DNA of 64,000 nucleotides from Oxalobacteraceae sp. CFBP 13730 (GCA_014841835.1 JACYUQ010000004.1:496001-560000); one strand, 5' to 3'; positions 55,650 through 64,000 are shown, counted from the stretch's first letter. Notes: generated by a model from the sequence alone, not told the origin. Made by a program: numbers and translations.

Positions 55650-55915
55650 TCGATCCACTTGTGCTGGTGGGCGTGGGCCAGCAAGCCCTCGATATCGGTG
55701 CGCAAGCCGGTGGTCTGGAATTTGGTTTCCAGGTCGTGCACGATCTGGTCGACCGTGGTTTTGCCGTCGCAGCATTTCAGGATTTCGCCGGCGCTGCCAT
55801 TCAGTTTGACCATGCCTTCCGGGTACAGCAGCACGTAGGCTTGCTGGGCGTCTTCCCATTGCAGGCGAAAGCGCCGATTCAGGGCAGGCATCGCGGGGAT
55901 GAGGGGATCGTTCAT
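55646..55915 (-). CDS. pqqD: PQQ biosynthesis peptide chaperone PqqD
   Basis: 89 residues from the ATG at 55915, which overlaps the pqqC stop by four bases. The winged-helix RRE-type fold has the family stretches [22 protein letters not shown] and [12 protein letters not shown]. It binds PqqA and presents it to PqqE. Confidence 0.95.
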   Translation of the reverse strand: MNDPLIPAMPALNRRFRLQWEDAQQAYVLLYPEGMVKLNGSAGEILKCCDGKTTVDQIVHDLETKFQTTGLRTDIEGLLAHAHQHKWIE

Positions 55916-56640
55916 GTCGGATAGGCTTTTTCGATGGCGTCCAGCATGGCCCACAGGATGTCCAGTTTGAACTTGAGGATCTCGAGTGCGCGCCCCTGCT
56001 GCGTCCTGGTCGTGAAATAGTCGAGCGTCACGGCCAGGCCATGGTCAACGTCGCGCTGGGCCAGCGGAATGCGGCTGCGGAAATAATGCAGGCCGGCCGG
56101 TTCCACCCACGGATACTGGGTGGGCCAGCCGGCCAGCCGGTCCTTGTGGATCTGCGGCGCGAACATCTCGGTCAGCGACGAGCACACCGCTTCTTGCCAC
56201 GGCGAGCGGCGCGCAAAATCGACATACGCATCGCAGGCAAAGCGCACGGCCGGCACCACGTGCTGGAGCGACCACAGTTCGGCGCGGGGAATGCCGGCCG
56301 CCTCGCCCAGCTGGGTCCAGGCTTCCATGCCGCCCTGGGCGTCGCCCTGGTAATCGTCGTAGCCGTCGTGGTCCAGAATGCGCGCGATCCACAGGCGGCG
56401 GGTCGCGCGATCGTCGCAATTGGACAGGATCGCGGCATCCTTTTTCGGGATGATGAACTGGTAATAGAAGCGGTTGGCGATCCAGCCGCGCAGCTGTTCG
56501 GGCGAGCATTGCCCGGCATTCATGCGCAGGTTGAACGGATGATGGATATGGTAGCTCTTGCCCATCGCCCGCAACTGCTGTTCGAATTCGGCGCGCGACC
56601 AGGGCGCCAACTGGTCGCTGTTATCGGGGGAGGGCGTCAT
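55912..56640 (-). CDS. pqqC: Pyrroloquinoline-quinone synthase PqqC
   Basis: 242 residues. Family segments: [36 protein letters not shown], and [16 protein letters not shown]. Cofactor-free oxidase that performs the last ring closure and eight-electron oxidation to PQQ. ATG overlaps the pqqB stop (ATGA). Confidence 0.97.
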   Translation of the reverse strand: MTPSPDNSDQLAPWSRAEFEQQLRAMGKSYHIHHPFNLRMNAGQCSPEQLRGWIANRFYYQFIIPKKDAAILSNCDDRATRRLWIARILDHDGYDDYQGDAQGGMEAWTQLGEAAGIPRAELWSLQHVVPAVRFACDAYVDFARRSPWQEAVCSSLTEMFAPQIHKDRLAGWPTQYPWVEPAGLHYFRSRIPLAQRDVDHGLAVTLDYFTTRTQQGRALEILKFKLDILWAMLDAIEKAYPT

Positions 56641-57551
56641 AGGATAATGTCCATGCCGTCGAACGCGACTTCGATGCCGTGCGTGGCCAGCTCGGCACGC
56701 TCGGGCGAGTCTTCGCGCAGGATCGGATTGCTGTTGTTGATGTGGATGAGGATCTTGCGGCGCGCCGGCATGCGCGCCAGCACCTCGATCATGCCGCCCG
56801 GGCCGGACTGCGGCAGGTGGCCCATCATGTGGGCCGTCTTTTTCGACAGGCCGAGCGTGATCATTTCGTCGTCGCTCCAGCAGGTGCCATCGACCAGCAG
56901 CACGTCGGCCTGGCGCATCGCCGCTTCCACCGCATCGGTCATCTGGCCCAGCCCGGGGGCGTAGAACACGCGCGCACCGCTGGCGCTGTCGTGCAGCATC
57001 AGGCCGATATTGTCGCCCGGGTGCGGATCATTGCGGTGCGACGAATAAGGCGGGGCCTTGCTCGACAGCGGAACCGGCAGGAAGGTCGTGTCGCGCAGCG
57101 GCGCAATCGGGAATGGCTGGCCGTCGATGGCCAGCGTGTGCGGTTCGACACCGCAATAATGGCCAAGCACACGCGTCAAAGGCAGCGCTTGCGACAGGTC
57201 GGCCAGTACTTCGGCGGTCGCATACAGGGGCAGGGGCGTGCCGCGCTCGCGCAGCATCAGCAAGCCGGTCACGTGATCGATCTGGGCATCCATCAGCAGC
57301 ACGGCCGCAATACCGGTGTCGCGCACGGCGCGGGCAGGTTGCAGGGCAGGTGTGGCGCGGATTTGCACCAGGATGTCGGGGGATGCATTGACCAGTACCC
57401 AGTCGATGCCATCGTCGCTCACGGCGATCGAGGATTGGGTGCGGCTTACAGCCTGGATAGTGCCATTGCGGATGCCATCACAGTTCAGACAATTACAATT
57501 CCACTGCGGAAAACCCCCACCCGCTGCCGAACCAAGAATGCGGATTTTCAA
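56637..57551 (-). CDS. pqqB: PQQ biosynthesis protein PqqB (TTG start)
   Basis: 304 residues if begun at the TTG at 57551, which gives the standard [20 protein letters not shown] start and the family's usual length. A GTG at 57605 would add 18 residues that PqqB proteins lack. GAAAGG upstream of the TTG can serve as ribosome site. Metallo-beta-lactamase fold with [12 protein letters not shown]. Acts as an oxygenase on the tyrosine moiety of the precursor. Confidence 0.94.
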   Translation of the reverse strand: MKIRILGSAAGGGFPQWNCNCLNCDGIRNGTIQAVSRTQSSIAVSDDGIDWVLVNASPDILVQIRATPALQPARAVRDTGIAAVLLMDAQIDHVTGLLMLRERGTPLPLYATAEVLADLSQALPLTRVLGHYCGVEPHTLAIDGQPFPIAPLRDTTFLPVPLSSKAPPYSSHRNDPHPGDNIGLMLHDSASGARVFYAPGLGQMTDAVEAAMRQADVLLVDGTCWSDDEMITLGLSKKTAHMMGHLPQSGPGGMIEVLARMPARRKILIHINNSNPILREDSPERAELATHGIEVAFDGMDIIL

Positions 57552-57646
57552 CGGCTTATCCAACCTTTCGAGATGGTTATCGCCGATAACCGGAGTGGCA
57601 GGCACCGATGACAGGATCGTTCATCGGTACCTGCCGGAATTAAACA

Positions 57647-57721
57647 TCAACGGTTCAGCACGTACATGGTGATTTCAAAACCCCAACGGAAATCAATTGC
57701 TTCAGGTGTTTCCCAGCGCAT
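57647..57721 (-). CDS. pqqA: PQQ precursor peptide PqqA
   Basis: 24 residues: begins MRWETPEAIDF and ends GFEITMYVLNR. Glu16 and Tyr20, spaced as in all PqqA, are the residues joined to form PQQ. Excellent ribosome site AGGAGG just before the ATG. It is first in the pqqABCDE operon, 95 bases ahead of the pqqB TTG, allowing high independent expression. Confidence 0.95.
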   Translation of the reverse strand: MRWETPEAIDFRWGFEITMYVLNR

Positions 57722-57761
57722 GGTAAGCCTCCTAGTGAATGCATGATGGTATGTTGCGAGT

Positions 57762-57787
57762 GATGTCGTCGGCTACGCGACGACATC
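57762..57787. promoter_or_regulatory. Inverted repeat upstream of pqqA
   Basis: GATGTCGTCG and its exact inverse CGACGACATC, separated by six bases, centred 53 bases upstream of the pqqA start. There is no T-run, so it is more likely an operator or leader hairpin than a terminator of the GST gene upstream. Confidence 0.5.
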
Positions 57788-57906
57788 TGATTGTGACGCA
57801 ATCTTGTCGATTCTGCACGACGGCGGGCGCTGCCGTGCGGGGGTATGTACGACGGCCCCGGCGATTGCGCCGTATCGGCGGCGCGCGTCGAACCGCGTCG
57901 ACCGCG

Positions 57907-58557
57907 TCAGCGCGCTTTATCGGCATCCCAGTCGAGCGGACCTTCGATCTGCCTGACGTGCCGGATGACGGGGCGTGCTTCAACCCTGGCGATCAGCGCG
58001 CGGATGTTTGGATAAGGATCCAGCGAGACCTGACATGGCACCGACCATCCCAGAGCGACAACCGCATAAGCGTCGATGACTGAATAGGCTTGCCCCAGAA
58101 TGAACTGGCGGTCTGTCAGGTGATTTTCCAGGACCCTGAGCGGCAGGGAAACACGTTCGTCATAATACGAGCGCAGACGCGCTTGTATTGCGTCATCTTT
58201 CTCGGCCCAGATCCAGGCAACTTCTACCATTCTTGGATGAAGGTCCGATGCGATAAAACCAAGCCATTGCTCTGCTTCGTGACGCTCGCGGGTTCCCCGC
58301 TCGGGCAAGAGTTTTCTGGATGGCGCGAGATCGGCGATGAACGGCAACGTCGCGCTGTTCTGTGTGAGCACGGTACCGTCGCTCAGGACCAGCATGGGCG
58401 TCATGCCCATCGGATTGAGTGCACGGACCTGCTCTGTCAACGGGTCATTCTTCGCCCTCAGATTGACCTCGATCGCCTGGTAAGCGACGCCGCTTTCTTC
58501 CAGTGCAAAGTGGTTCGCCGTTGAGCATGCACCCCTGTGGTAATACAGTGTGATCAT
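57907..58557 (-). CDS. Glutathione S-transferase, beta-class-like
   Basis: 216 residues from the ATG at 58557. LYYHRGACSTANHFAL carries the Cys of bacterial beta-class GSTs (Cys11), followed by NPMGMTPMLVLSDGTVLTQNSATLPFIADL (cis-Pro and Ser/Asn contacts; position about 54-83). Helical C-terminal domain with SVIDAYAVVALGW. Detoxification role likely. Divergent from a TetR regulator over a double palindrome, which suggests it is the regulated gene. Confidence 0.92.
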   Translation of the reverse strand: MITLYYHRGACSTANHFALEESGVAYQAIEVNLRAKNDPLTEQVRALNPMGMTPMLVLSDGTVLTQNSATLPFIADLAPSRKLLPERGTRERHEAEQWLGFIASDLHPRMVEVAWIWAEKDDAIQARLRSYYDERVSLPLRVLENHLTDRQFILGQAYSVIDAYAVVALGWSVPCQVSLDPYPNIRALIARVEARPVIRHVRQIEGPLDWDADKAR

Positions 58558-58685
58558 GGTTGATCCTTCAGGCGAGCGGTGCCCGGCACCCATTCCGAAA
58601 CACGCTGGGCAGTATGACGCCCCAAAATTTGATAACGCATGTCGCTCCTTGTTGTCATCCCCGCTGTAGCGGCGCTACAATAAAA

Positions 58686-58720
58686 GGATCACTGATCCAT
58701 ATGATGTGGATCAGTGATCC
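58686..58720. promoter_or_regulatory. Double palindromic operator for the TetR regulator
   Basis: GGATCACTGATCC (58686-58698) and GGATCAGTGATCC (58708-58720) are each palindromes about one central base and together form a perfect larger inverted repeat (14-base arms, seven-base spacer). It lies 18 bases before the TetR start in the region shared with the divergent GST gene. Such spacing suits two dimers of the TetR protein. Regulator identity is inference. Confidence 0.82.
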
Positions 58721-58738
58721 GATTGTCGAGGAGTGTGT

Positions 58739-59356
58739 ATGCGGGCCGATGCAAAAGAAAACTATGACCAACTTCTCGAGACCGCGCGGGTCGTCATCGC
58801 CGAAGCGGGTGTCGATGCGTCGATGCGCGATATTGCGCGCAGGGCTGGCGTGGGGCCGGCGACCCTTTTCCGTCATTTTCCGACGCGGGAATCCCTGCTC
58901 GATGCGTTGCTCAGAAGTTCGCTTGAAGAACTGACGCAACAAGCTGAAGCACTCGAGTCCGCCGTTAGTGCTGATGACGCGCTCGTTACGTGGCTGCGCG
59001 AGGCGGTGGCGTTTGTCCGAATTTATAGCGGCGTGGTCACGTTGATGGCGGCTGCACTTTCCGACGTCAATTCGGCATTGCACATGTCGTGCGACAACCT
59101 GCGCAGCGCTGGCACCCGCCTGCTGACGCGCGCACAGGCGGTAGGAACAGCGGACAAGAACATGACGGGCAGCGATATGTTTGCGTTGATCGGGGCACTG
59201 GGCTGGATCGGCGATCAGGCCTCGTTCTCGGCACGCAGCGACTATCTGTTTGATGTCATCGCCGCTGCGATTCTGACAGGCAGGCGTTACGGCGTGGCCG
59301 GCAAGGACGTCAACAGCACGGTCGTCACTTTGCCATCGGCGCCATTGACCAACTGA
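58739..59356 (+). CDS. TetR-family transcriptional regulator
   Basis: 205 residues from the ATG at 58739, with ribosome site GAGGAG. TetR HTH at about 10-58 (ASMRDIARRAGVGPATLFRHFPTRE-type segment). The ligand-binding domain (about 75-195) resembles the SbtR-like group. Probably represses itself and the divergent GST gene through the operator just upstream. Its last 70 bases overlap the convergent histidine phosphatase gene. Confidence 0.92.
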   Translation: MRADAKENYDQLLETARVVIAEAGVDASMRDIARRAGVGPATLFRHFPTRESLLDALLRSSLEELTQQAEALESAVSADDALVTWLREAVAFVRIYSGVVTLMAAALSDVNSALHMSCDNLRSAGTRLLTRAQAVGTADKNMTGSDMFALIGALGWIGDQASFSARSDYLFDVIAAAILTGRRYGVAGKDVNSTVVTLPSAPLTN

Positions 59357-59811
59357 TATACCCGGTCAAATTCGTTGTCGCCAATCTCTGTCCCTGGCGC
59401 ACCGCCGAACAGCCGCACCAGTTCCGGCAACGTATTGGAGTGCCCCACCACCAGCACCGGCCCTTGCAGCGCCTTGACCCTGGCGACCAGTGCCTCTGGC
59501 TTGCCGGCGTCGTATTGCTGCACGGGCAGGCTGAGTGACATCGAGAGCGGCTGCGCGGTTTCCCGCGTGCGGACGGTGGCGCTGCTGAAGATGGCCTGGA
59601 TGCCGGCGCGATGCAGCATGGTTGCGATATTCTGCGCGCGTTGGCGGCCTTGCGGCGTGAGCGACGGGTCATTGCTGTCGGCGGCTTTTTCGCCGTGGCG
59701 CACCAGGTAGATCATGTCGGGTTCCGCCATCGCGGCGCAGGGGGCGAGCAGGGCAACGCCCAGTGTCATTCTGCCCAACAGTTGCAAGGGCCGTGTCAGG
59801 GAAAATTGCAT
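59287..59811 (-). CDS. Secreted histidine phosphatase family protein
   Basis: 174 residues. Signal peptide (about 1-29, ending CAAMAE). Phosphohistidine motif LVRHGEK (Arg38-His39-Gly40) and the second His in VVGHSNTLPEL; SSATVRTRETAQPL carries the conserved Arg. A small periplasmic member of the phosphoglycerate-mutase superfamily (SixA/Ais-like size); substrate unknown. Tail-to-tail overlap of 70 bases with the TetR gene. Confidence 0.9.
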   Translation of the reverse strand: MQFSLTRPLQLLGRMTLGVALLAPCAAMAEPDMIYLVRHGEKAADSNDPSLTPQGRQRAQNIATMLHRAGIQAIFSSATVRTRETAQPLSMSLSLPVQQYDAGKPEALVARVKALQGPVLVVGHSNTLPELVRLFGGAPGTEIGDNEFDRVYQLVNGADGKVTTVLLTSLPATP

Positions 59812-59859
59812 CGCAGTCTTTCAGCGTGTTGTGGTTGAAAGTAGCGTAGCACGGGGCCG

Positions 59860-60924
59860 TCAGTTGGCGTGTGCACTGGCGCTGCGTTCGGCCGCAACAC
59901 CCGTCGTGGCGAAGCGTTCGCGATACACTTTCGGCGCAATCCCCAGCTTTTTCAGGAACACCCGGCGCATCTGCGCCTCGTCGCTGAAGCACGCACGCGC
60001 CGCGACCGTCTTCAGCGGCAGCGCCACGTCGGCCAGCAATTGGGTGGCGCGTTCAAAGCGGCAGGTTTCGATGAATTCCTGGGTGCTCATGCCCACTTCT
60101 TGCCGGAACACGCGGGCGACATGGCGCTCGCTCATCATCGCTTTGTCCGCCAGCTGGGCGACCGACAGGCGCTCGTGCAGATTCTCCAGAATCCAGGCCT
60201 GCAGCTCGCGGATCGTCGGTTTCGCCGTGCGCTCGCTGAGCAGGTGCGCGCTGAACTGCGACTGGCCACCCGGACGCTTCAGATACACCACCATCTCGGT
60301 GGCCACGTCGAGCGCCAGCGCGCGGCCGAAGTCCTGTTCCACCAGCGCGAGGGCCAGGTCCATGCCGGCCGTGACGCCGGCCGAAGTCCAGACATTGCCG
60401 GAGCGGATGAAGATGGCGTCGGCATCGATGTCGATCGCCGGGAAATCGGCTTGCAGGCGATCGGCCACGCCCCAGTGCGTGGTGGCGCGTTTGCCGTCGA
60501 GCACGCCAGCGGAGGCCAGGAAGAAGGCGCCCGAGCACAGGGCGCTCAGCCGTTCAAGGCGCGGGGCGGCGTCGCGGATCCAGTCGATCAGGGCGGCGCT
60601 TTCGACCAGCGCAGCCTGGATGTGGCGCGCACCGACCACCATCGCGGTGTGGGGCAGGGCCAGGGTGTTGACCACCTTCGTGGCCTCGAGCGACATCAGG
60701 GTGTCCGAGCGGATCGGTCCGGTCCTGAAGGACGCCACGCGCACGTCGTAGCCAGCCGCTTTGCCTTGCCGCGCCAGGTGCAGGTTCGCGTATTCGAACA
60801 CCGACATGGGGCCGATCGCTTCCATCGCCTTGAAGCCGGGGTAGACGACGATGTCGACGGTGATGGTGTCCAGAGGTGGCGCAGAAGGCATCGGCAGGGC
60901 GGTCAGTGGCGAAGATCCGGTCAT
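59860..60924 (-). CDS. GlxA-family transcriptional regulator (DJ-1/PfpI + AraC)
   Basis: 354 residues from the ATG at 60924. The N-terminal DJ-1/PfpI-like domain (about 18-190) has the nucleophile-elbow segment SALCSGAFFLASAGVLDGKRAT. The C-terminal AraC HTH (about 240-335) includes SVAQLADKAMMSERHVARVF. This family often regulates amine or C1 metabolism. Divergent from the formaldehyde dehydrogenase gene across 103 bases, which is its most likely target. Confidence 0.9.
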   Translation of the reverse strand: MTGSSPLTALPMPSAPPLDTITVDIVVYPGFKAMEAIGPMSVFEYANLHLARQGKAAGYDVRVASFRTGPIRSDTLMSLEATKVVNTLALPHTAMVVGARHIQAALVESAALIDWIRDAAPRLERLSALCSGAFFLASAGVLDGKRATTHWGVADRLQADFPAIDIDADAIFIRSGNVWTSAGVTAGMDLALALVEQDFGRALALDVATEMVVYLKRPGGQSQFSAHLLSERTAKPTIRELQAWILENLHERLSVAQLADKAMMSERHVARVFRQEVGMSTQEFIETCRFERATQLLADVALPLKTVAARACFSDEAQMRRVFLKKLGIAPKVYRERFATTGVAAERSASAHAN

Positions 60925-61027
60925 TATTGCACCATATCCTGCCATTTCCGCCCGGGCGGCGTCGGTCGCCCTGCTCGCGCCTGCAGAATGGCGGCATTCC
61001 ATTTTTACTGAGCCAGAGACCATCACC

Positions 61028-62134
61028 ATGAAAACCAAAGCAGCCATTGCCTGGCGCGCCGGCGCGCCATTGACCATCGAAGAAGTCGATCTGGAAGGCC
61101 CGCGCGAGGGCGAAGTACTGATCGAACTGAAAGCGACCGGCATCTGTCATACCGATTACTACACGCTGTCGGGCGCCGATCCGGAAGGCCTGTTCCCGGC
61201 GATCCTGGGCCATGAAGGCGCGGGCATCGTGGTCGATGTGGGCCCTGGCGTGACGAGCTTGAAGAAAGACGACCACGTCATTCCGCTCTACACGCCGGAA
61301 TGCCGCCAGTGCAAATTCTGCCTGTCGCAAAAGACGAACCTGTGCCAGGCAATCCGCAGCACGCAGGGCCGCGGCCTGATGCCGGACGCGACCAGCCGAT
61401 TTTCGCTCGATGGCAAGCCGCTGTTTCACTATATGGGCACGTCGACGTTCTCGAACTACATCGTGGTGCCGGAAATCGCGCTGGCGAAAATCCGTGAAGA
61501 TGCCCCGTTCGACAAGGTCTGCTACATCGGTTGCGGCGTGACGACCGGCGTGGGCGCGGTGCTGTTTTCGGCCAAGGTCGAAGCGGGCGCCAACGTGGTC
61601 GTGTTCGGCCTGGGCGGGATCGGCCTGAACGTCATTCAGGCGGCGAAAATGGTGGGCGCCGACAAGATCATCGGTGTGGACATCAACCCGGCGCGCCAGG
61701 ACATGGCGCGCAAGTTCGGCATGACCCATTTCGTCAATCCGAACGACGTCGAGAATGTCGTCGACGCCATTGTGCAGATCACCGATGGCGGCGCCGACTA
61801 CAGTTTCGAGTGTGTCGGCAACGTCAACACGATGCGCCAGGCGCTCGAATGCACGCACAAGGGATGGGGCAAGTCGTTCATCATCGGCGTGGCAGCCGCT
61901 GGCGAAGAAATCGCCACCCGCCCATTCCAGCTGGTGACGGGCCGTGAGTGGCGCGGTTCGGCCTTCGGCGGCGCGCGTGGCCGCACCGATGTGCCGAAGA
62001 TCGTCGACTGGTATATGGAAGGCAAACTCAATATCGACGACCTGATCACGCACCGCCTGCCGCTCGAGCGTATCAATGAAGGATTCGACCTGATGAAGAG
62101 CGGCGAATCGATCCGCTCGGTGGTGCTGTACTGA
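61028..62134 (+). CDS. frmA: S-(hydroxymethyl)glutathione dehydrogenase (class III ADH)
   Basis: 368 residues from the ATG at 61028. Zinc ADH motifs: catalytic Cys in ATGICHTDYYTLSG, GHEGAGIV, structural zinc cysteines in ECRQCKFCLSQKTNLC, and NAD-binding FGLGGIGLNVIQAAK. Class III features such as TGREWRGSAFGGARGR are present. Oxidises the formaldehyde-glutathione adduct. The usual partner, S-formylglutathione hydrolase (frmB), is not next to it. Confidence 0.96.
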   Translation: MKTKAAIAWRAGAPLTIEEVDLEGPREGEVLIELKATGICHTDYYTLSGADPEGLFPAILGHEGAGIVVDVGPGVTSLKKDDHVIPLYTPECRQCKFCLSQKTNLCQAIRSTQGRGLMPDATSRFSLDGKPLFHYMGTSTFSNYIVVPEIALAKIREDAPFDKVCYIGCGVTTGVGAVLFSAKVEAGANVVVFGLGGIGLNVIQAAKMVGADKIIGVDINPARQDMARKFGMTHFVNPNDVENVVDAIVQITDGGADYSFECVGNVNTMRQALECTHKGWGKSFIIGVAAAGEEIATRPFQLVTGREWRGSAFGGARGRTDVPKIVDWYMEGKLNIDDLITHRLPLERINEGFDLMKSGESIRSVVLY

Positions 62135-62153
62135 TGCCGTTGGCCGCGGCGGT

Positions 62154-63035
62154 TCAGGCCAGCGCGGCCACGACGAAGTCGACGAAGGTGCGCACCTTGG
62201 CCGACAAGTGCTTGCGGCTCGGATAGAGCGCATGAATGCCCAGCTCGGCTGACTCCCAGCCGGGCAGCACCTGCACGAGCCGCCCGGCAGCCAGATCCTC
62301 GCCCACGATGAAGTGCGGCTGGAACACGATGCCGGCCCCGGCGACCGCCGCCAGGCGGATCATGTCGCCATTGTCAGCCCGGATGGGGCCAGCCACCGGC
62401 ACGGTGAGGTGTTCGCCTGCGGATTCCAGGCGCCAGTCGGCACCGCCCCCGCTCAATGAATAGCTCAGGCACGCATGCTGGCTCAGGTCATGCGGCGTCT
62501 GCGGCGTGCCGTGCGCGGCCAGGTAGCCGGGCGACGCGCACACGATGCTGCGTGCGACGCCCAGCTTGCGTGCAATCAGGTCCGACTGGGACAGGGCGCC
62601 GATCCGGATCGCCACATCGAAGCCCTCCTCGACCAGATCGACCTTGCGGTCCGACAGCGCAATATCCAGCTGCACCTGCGGGTAGGCCTGGGTGTACGCA
62701 CCGATGATGCTGCCCAGGCGATGTTGGGCGTAGGACAGTGGAATCGTCACACGCAGCACGCCGCGCGGCAGCGTCGTCATCTGGCCGGCAATCTGTTCGG
62801 CCTCGTTCACATCCCCCAGAATCTGTACGCTGCGCTCGTGAAAGGCGCGGCCGGTTTCCGTGAGGCTCAGGCGTCGGGTGGTGCGGTTCAATAGCCGTGT
62901 GCCCAGGTGCTCTTCGAGCTTTTGTACTTGCTTGGACACCATCGCGCGTGACACGTCCAGCTTGGTCGCTGCAGCGGCGAAGCTGCCGCTGTCGACCACG
63001 GCAACATAGGTTTTCATCGAGCCAAGCAAGTCCAT
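62154..63035 (-). CDS. LysR-family transcriptional regulator
   Basis: 293 residues. The LysR HTH is at about 1-60 (SFAAAATKLDVSRAMVSKQV), then a substrate-binding domain (about 88-290: LRVTIPLSYAQHRLG and KVDLVEEGFDVAIRIG). Belongs to the large CrgA/AphB-like group. Divergent from the extradiol dioxygenase gene with 104 bases between, so it likely regulates that gene. Confidence 0.93.
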   Translation of the reverse strand: MDLLGSMKTYVAVVDSGSFAAAATKLDVSRAMVSKQVQKLEEHLGTRLLNRTTRRLSLTETGRAFHERSVQILGDVNEAEQIAGQMTTLPRGVLRVTIPLSYAQHRLGSIIGAYTQAYPQVQLDIALSDRKVDLVEEGFDVAIRIGALSQSDLIARKLGVARSIVCASPGYLAAHGTPQTPHDLSQHACLSYSLSGGGADWRLESAGEHLTVPVAGPIRADNGDMIRLAAVAGAGIVFQPHFIVGEDLAAGRLVQVLPGWESAELGIHALYPSRKHLSAKVRTFVDFVVAALA

Positions 63036-63139
63036 TGGGCGAGATTGTCAATCAAAAGGAAACAGTCTAACCACGTTCTCCTGCTTTATCAACGACGGGG
63101 ACATAGGTACCATGAACGCATCACTTAACGAGGTGCACC

Positions 63140-63922
63140 ATGAACTTGCCCACGATTTTTGTCTCACACGGCTCGCCGATGCTTGCCCTGCAAGACAGCC
63201 CGGCACGCCGCTTCCTGCAGGGCCTGGGCCAGACATTGCCACGGCCGAGCGCGATTGCCGTCGTTTCGGCGCACTGGGAAACCGCCGGTGGCCCGGCCGT
63301 CTCGCTGGCCACCCAGCCAGAAACGATTCACGACTTTGGCGGCTTCCCGCAAGCGCTGTTCGACATGCGCTATCCGGCACCGGGTGCGCCTGCCGCTGCC
63401 GAACGCGCGGCGGCACTGTTCGACGCGGCCGGCATCCCGGTCGGGCGCAGCGCGACACGGGGCCTGGACCATGGCGCGTGGGTGCCGCTCAGCCTGATGT
63501 ATCCGGCCGCCGATGTGCCGGTCATGCAGATCTCGATCATGCATGGCGCCGCCCCCGCGCTGCATCAGCAACTGGGCCTGGCGCTGCAGGCCTTGCGCCA
63601 GGAGGGCGTGCTGGTGATCGGCTCGGGATCGCTGACGCACAACCTGTATGAAATCCGCGGGCACAGCGCCGATGCGCCGCCGCCCGCCTGGGTGAGCGAC
63701 TTCGGCACGTGGATGCGCGAGCGGCTGATGGCAAATGACCGCGCCGCCTTGCTGGACTACCGCCAGATGGCGCCGATGGCCGCGAAAAACCATCCGACCG
63801 AAGAACATCTGCTGCCGCTGTTCGTGGCGATGGGCGCGGCCGGGCTAGACGCCAGGGCGTCAGTGCTGCACACGAGTATCGAACATGGCGTGCTTGCCAT
63901 GGATGCCTACGCTTTCAATTAA
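63140..63922 (+). CDS. ygiD: DODA-type (class III) extradiol ring-cleavage dioxygenase
   Basis: 260 residues. Metal-binding histidines: FVSHGSPML, VSAHWET, RGLDHGAWVPL and GSGSLTHNLYE, as in the 4,5-DOPA dioxygenase/YgiD family. DNHP-type NHPTEEHLLPLF is also conserved. Zinc or iron enzyme acting on catechol-type substrates; the physiological substrate is uncertain. An ATG 28 bases upstream is out of frame with it. Confidence 0.94.
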   Translation: MNLPTIFVSHGSPMLALQDSPARRFLQGLGQTLPRPSAIAVVSAHWETAGGPAVSLATQPETIHDFGGFPQALFDMRYPAPGAPAAAERAAALFDAAGIPVGRSATRGLDHGAWVPLSLMYPAADVPVMQISIMHGAAPALHQQLGLALQALRQEGVLVIGSGSLTHNLYEIRGHSADAPPPAWVSDFGTWMRERLMANDRAALLDYRQMAPMAAKNHPTEEHLLPLFVAMGAAGLDARASVLHTSIEHGVLAMDAYAFN

Positions 63923-63957
63923 TCATTTACCTTGTTTTCATTCACGAAAGAACGATC

Positions 63958-64000
63958 ATGCACACCACGACCACGCAACTGAATACCAACAACAACGACA
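63958..64000 (+). CDS. Start of an unidentified gene (partial, runs off the window)
   Basis: An ATG at 63958 opens a frame (MHTTTTQLNTNNND) that continues past the edge, 35 bases after the dioxygenase stop. The Thr/Asn-rich start gives no family. Preceded by GAAAGAAC, a weak ribosome site. It may be the next gene of a dioxygenase operon. Confidence 0.4.
   Translation, partial: MHTTTTQLNTNNND

Overview
The window is a stretch of high-GC chromosome from a Gram-negative bacterium. It looks like a betaproteobacterium of the Burkholderiales, probably an Oxalobacteraceae member (Massilia/Duganella/Telluria type). The clues are an S-adenosylhomocysteine riboswitch before an ahcY-metF operon, two trimeric porins of the Burkholderiales kind, paired lpxL-type acyltransferases next to dapF and divergent from metK, and a one-piece indolepyruvate ferredoxin oxidoreductase beside an Lrp-type regulator. 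The family placement is inference; no rRNA or tRNA gene was seen.

Layout. 1-2.6 kb: the 3' end of an EnvC-like M23 peptidase gene, a periplasmic S41 protease and a MoeB/ThiF-type adenylyltransferase, with a palindromic repeat pair between the last two. 2.7-14 kb: a complete type II secretion operon in the order gspG-H-I-J-K-L-M-N-D-E-F-C; the prepilin peptidase gene is not here. 14-17 kb: an XRE-type regulator, a small basic protein, and the hslVU protease, closed by a clear terminator. 17.0-17.45 kb: a cluster of 28-bp repeats in both orientations. 17.4-20.8 kb: a STAS protein, DksA (lacking three of the four zinc cysteines) and a COG0523 metallochaperone. 20.9-24.3 kb: an alpha/beta hydrolase, a LuxR-type regulator with no luxI nearby, xerC and a DUF484 gene. 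24.4-29.1 kb: two porins and a Sel1-repeat protein, which separate xerC/DUF484 from dapF.

29.2-33.1 kb: dapF, two lipid A acyltransferases, metK. 33.2-36.5 kb: a PhzF-family protein, a GST, a secreted protein and a 7TM-AraC regulator. 36.5-39.3 kb: the SAH riboswitch with ahcY, a holin-like membrane gene and metF, so methyl-cycle and C1 genes lie close to metK and 5-FTHF cyclo-ligase. 40-46.5 kb: a soluble lytic transglycosylase, a GST, a tRNA nucleotidyltransferase with a damaged HD domain, a membrane GGDEF cyclase and a GNAT protein. 46.5-54.5 kb: Lrp regulator and fused indolepyruvate oxidoreductase, an S41 lipoprotein and an M14 peptidase.

54.5-57.7 kb: pqqEDCBA on the minus strand, including the 24-residue PqqA precursor. 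57.9-64 kb: a beta-class GST divergent from a TetR regulator across a double palindrome, a secreted histidine phosphatase, a GlxA-type regulator divergent from glutathione-dependent formaldehyde dehydrogenase, and a LysR regulator divergent from a DODA-type extradiol dioxygenase, with the start of one more gene at the edge.

Most of the window is core chromosome. I found no prophage, insertion sequence, CRISPR array or obvious defence island. The points most worth a second look are the 17.1-17.4 kb repeat cluster, the related palindromes at 29.1 and 39.4 kb, the pairing of a zinc-free DksA with a COG0523 GTPase, the 7TM-AraC/secreted-protein pair, the HD-less Cca, and the double operator at 58.7 kb.
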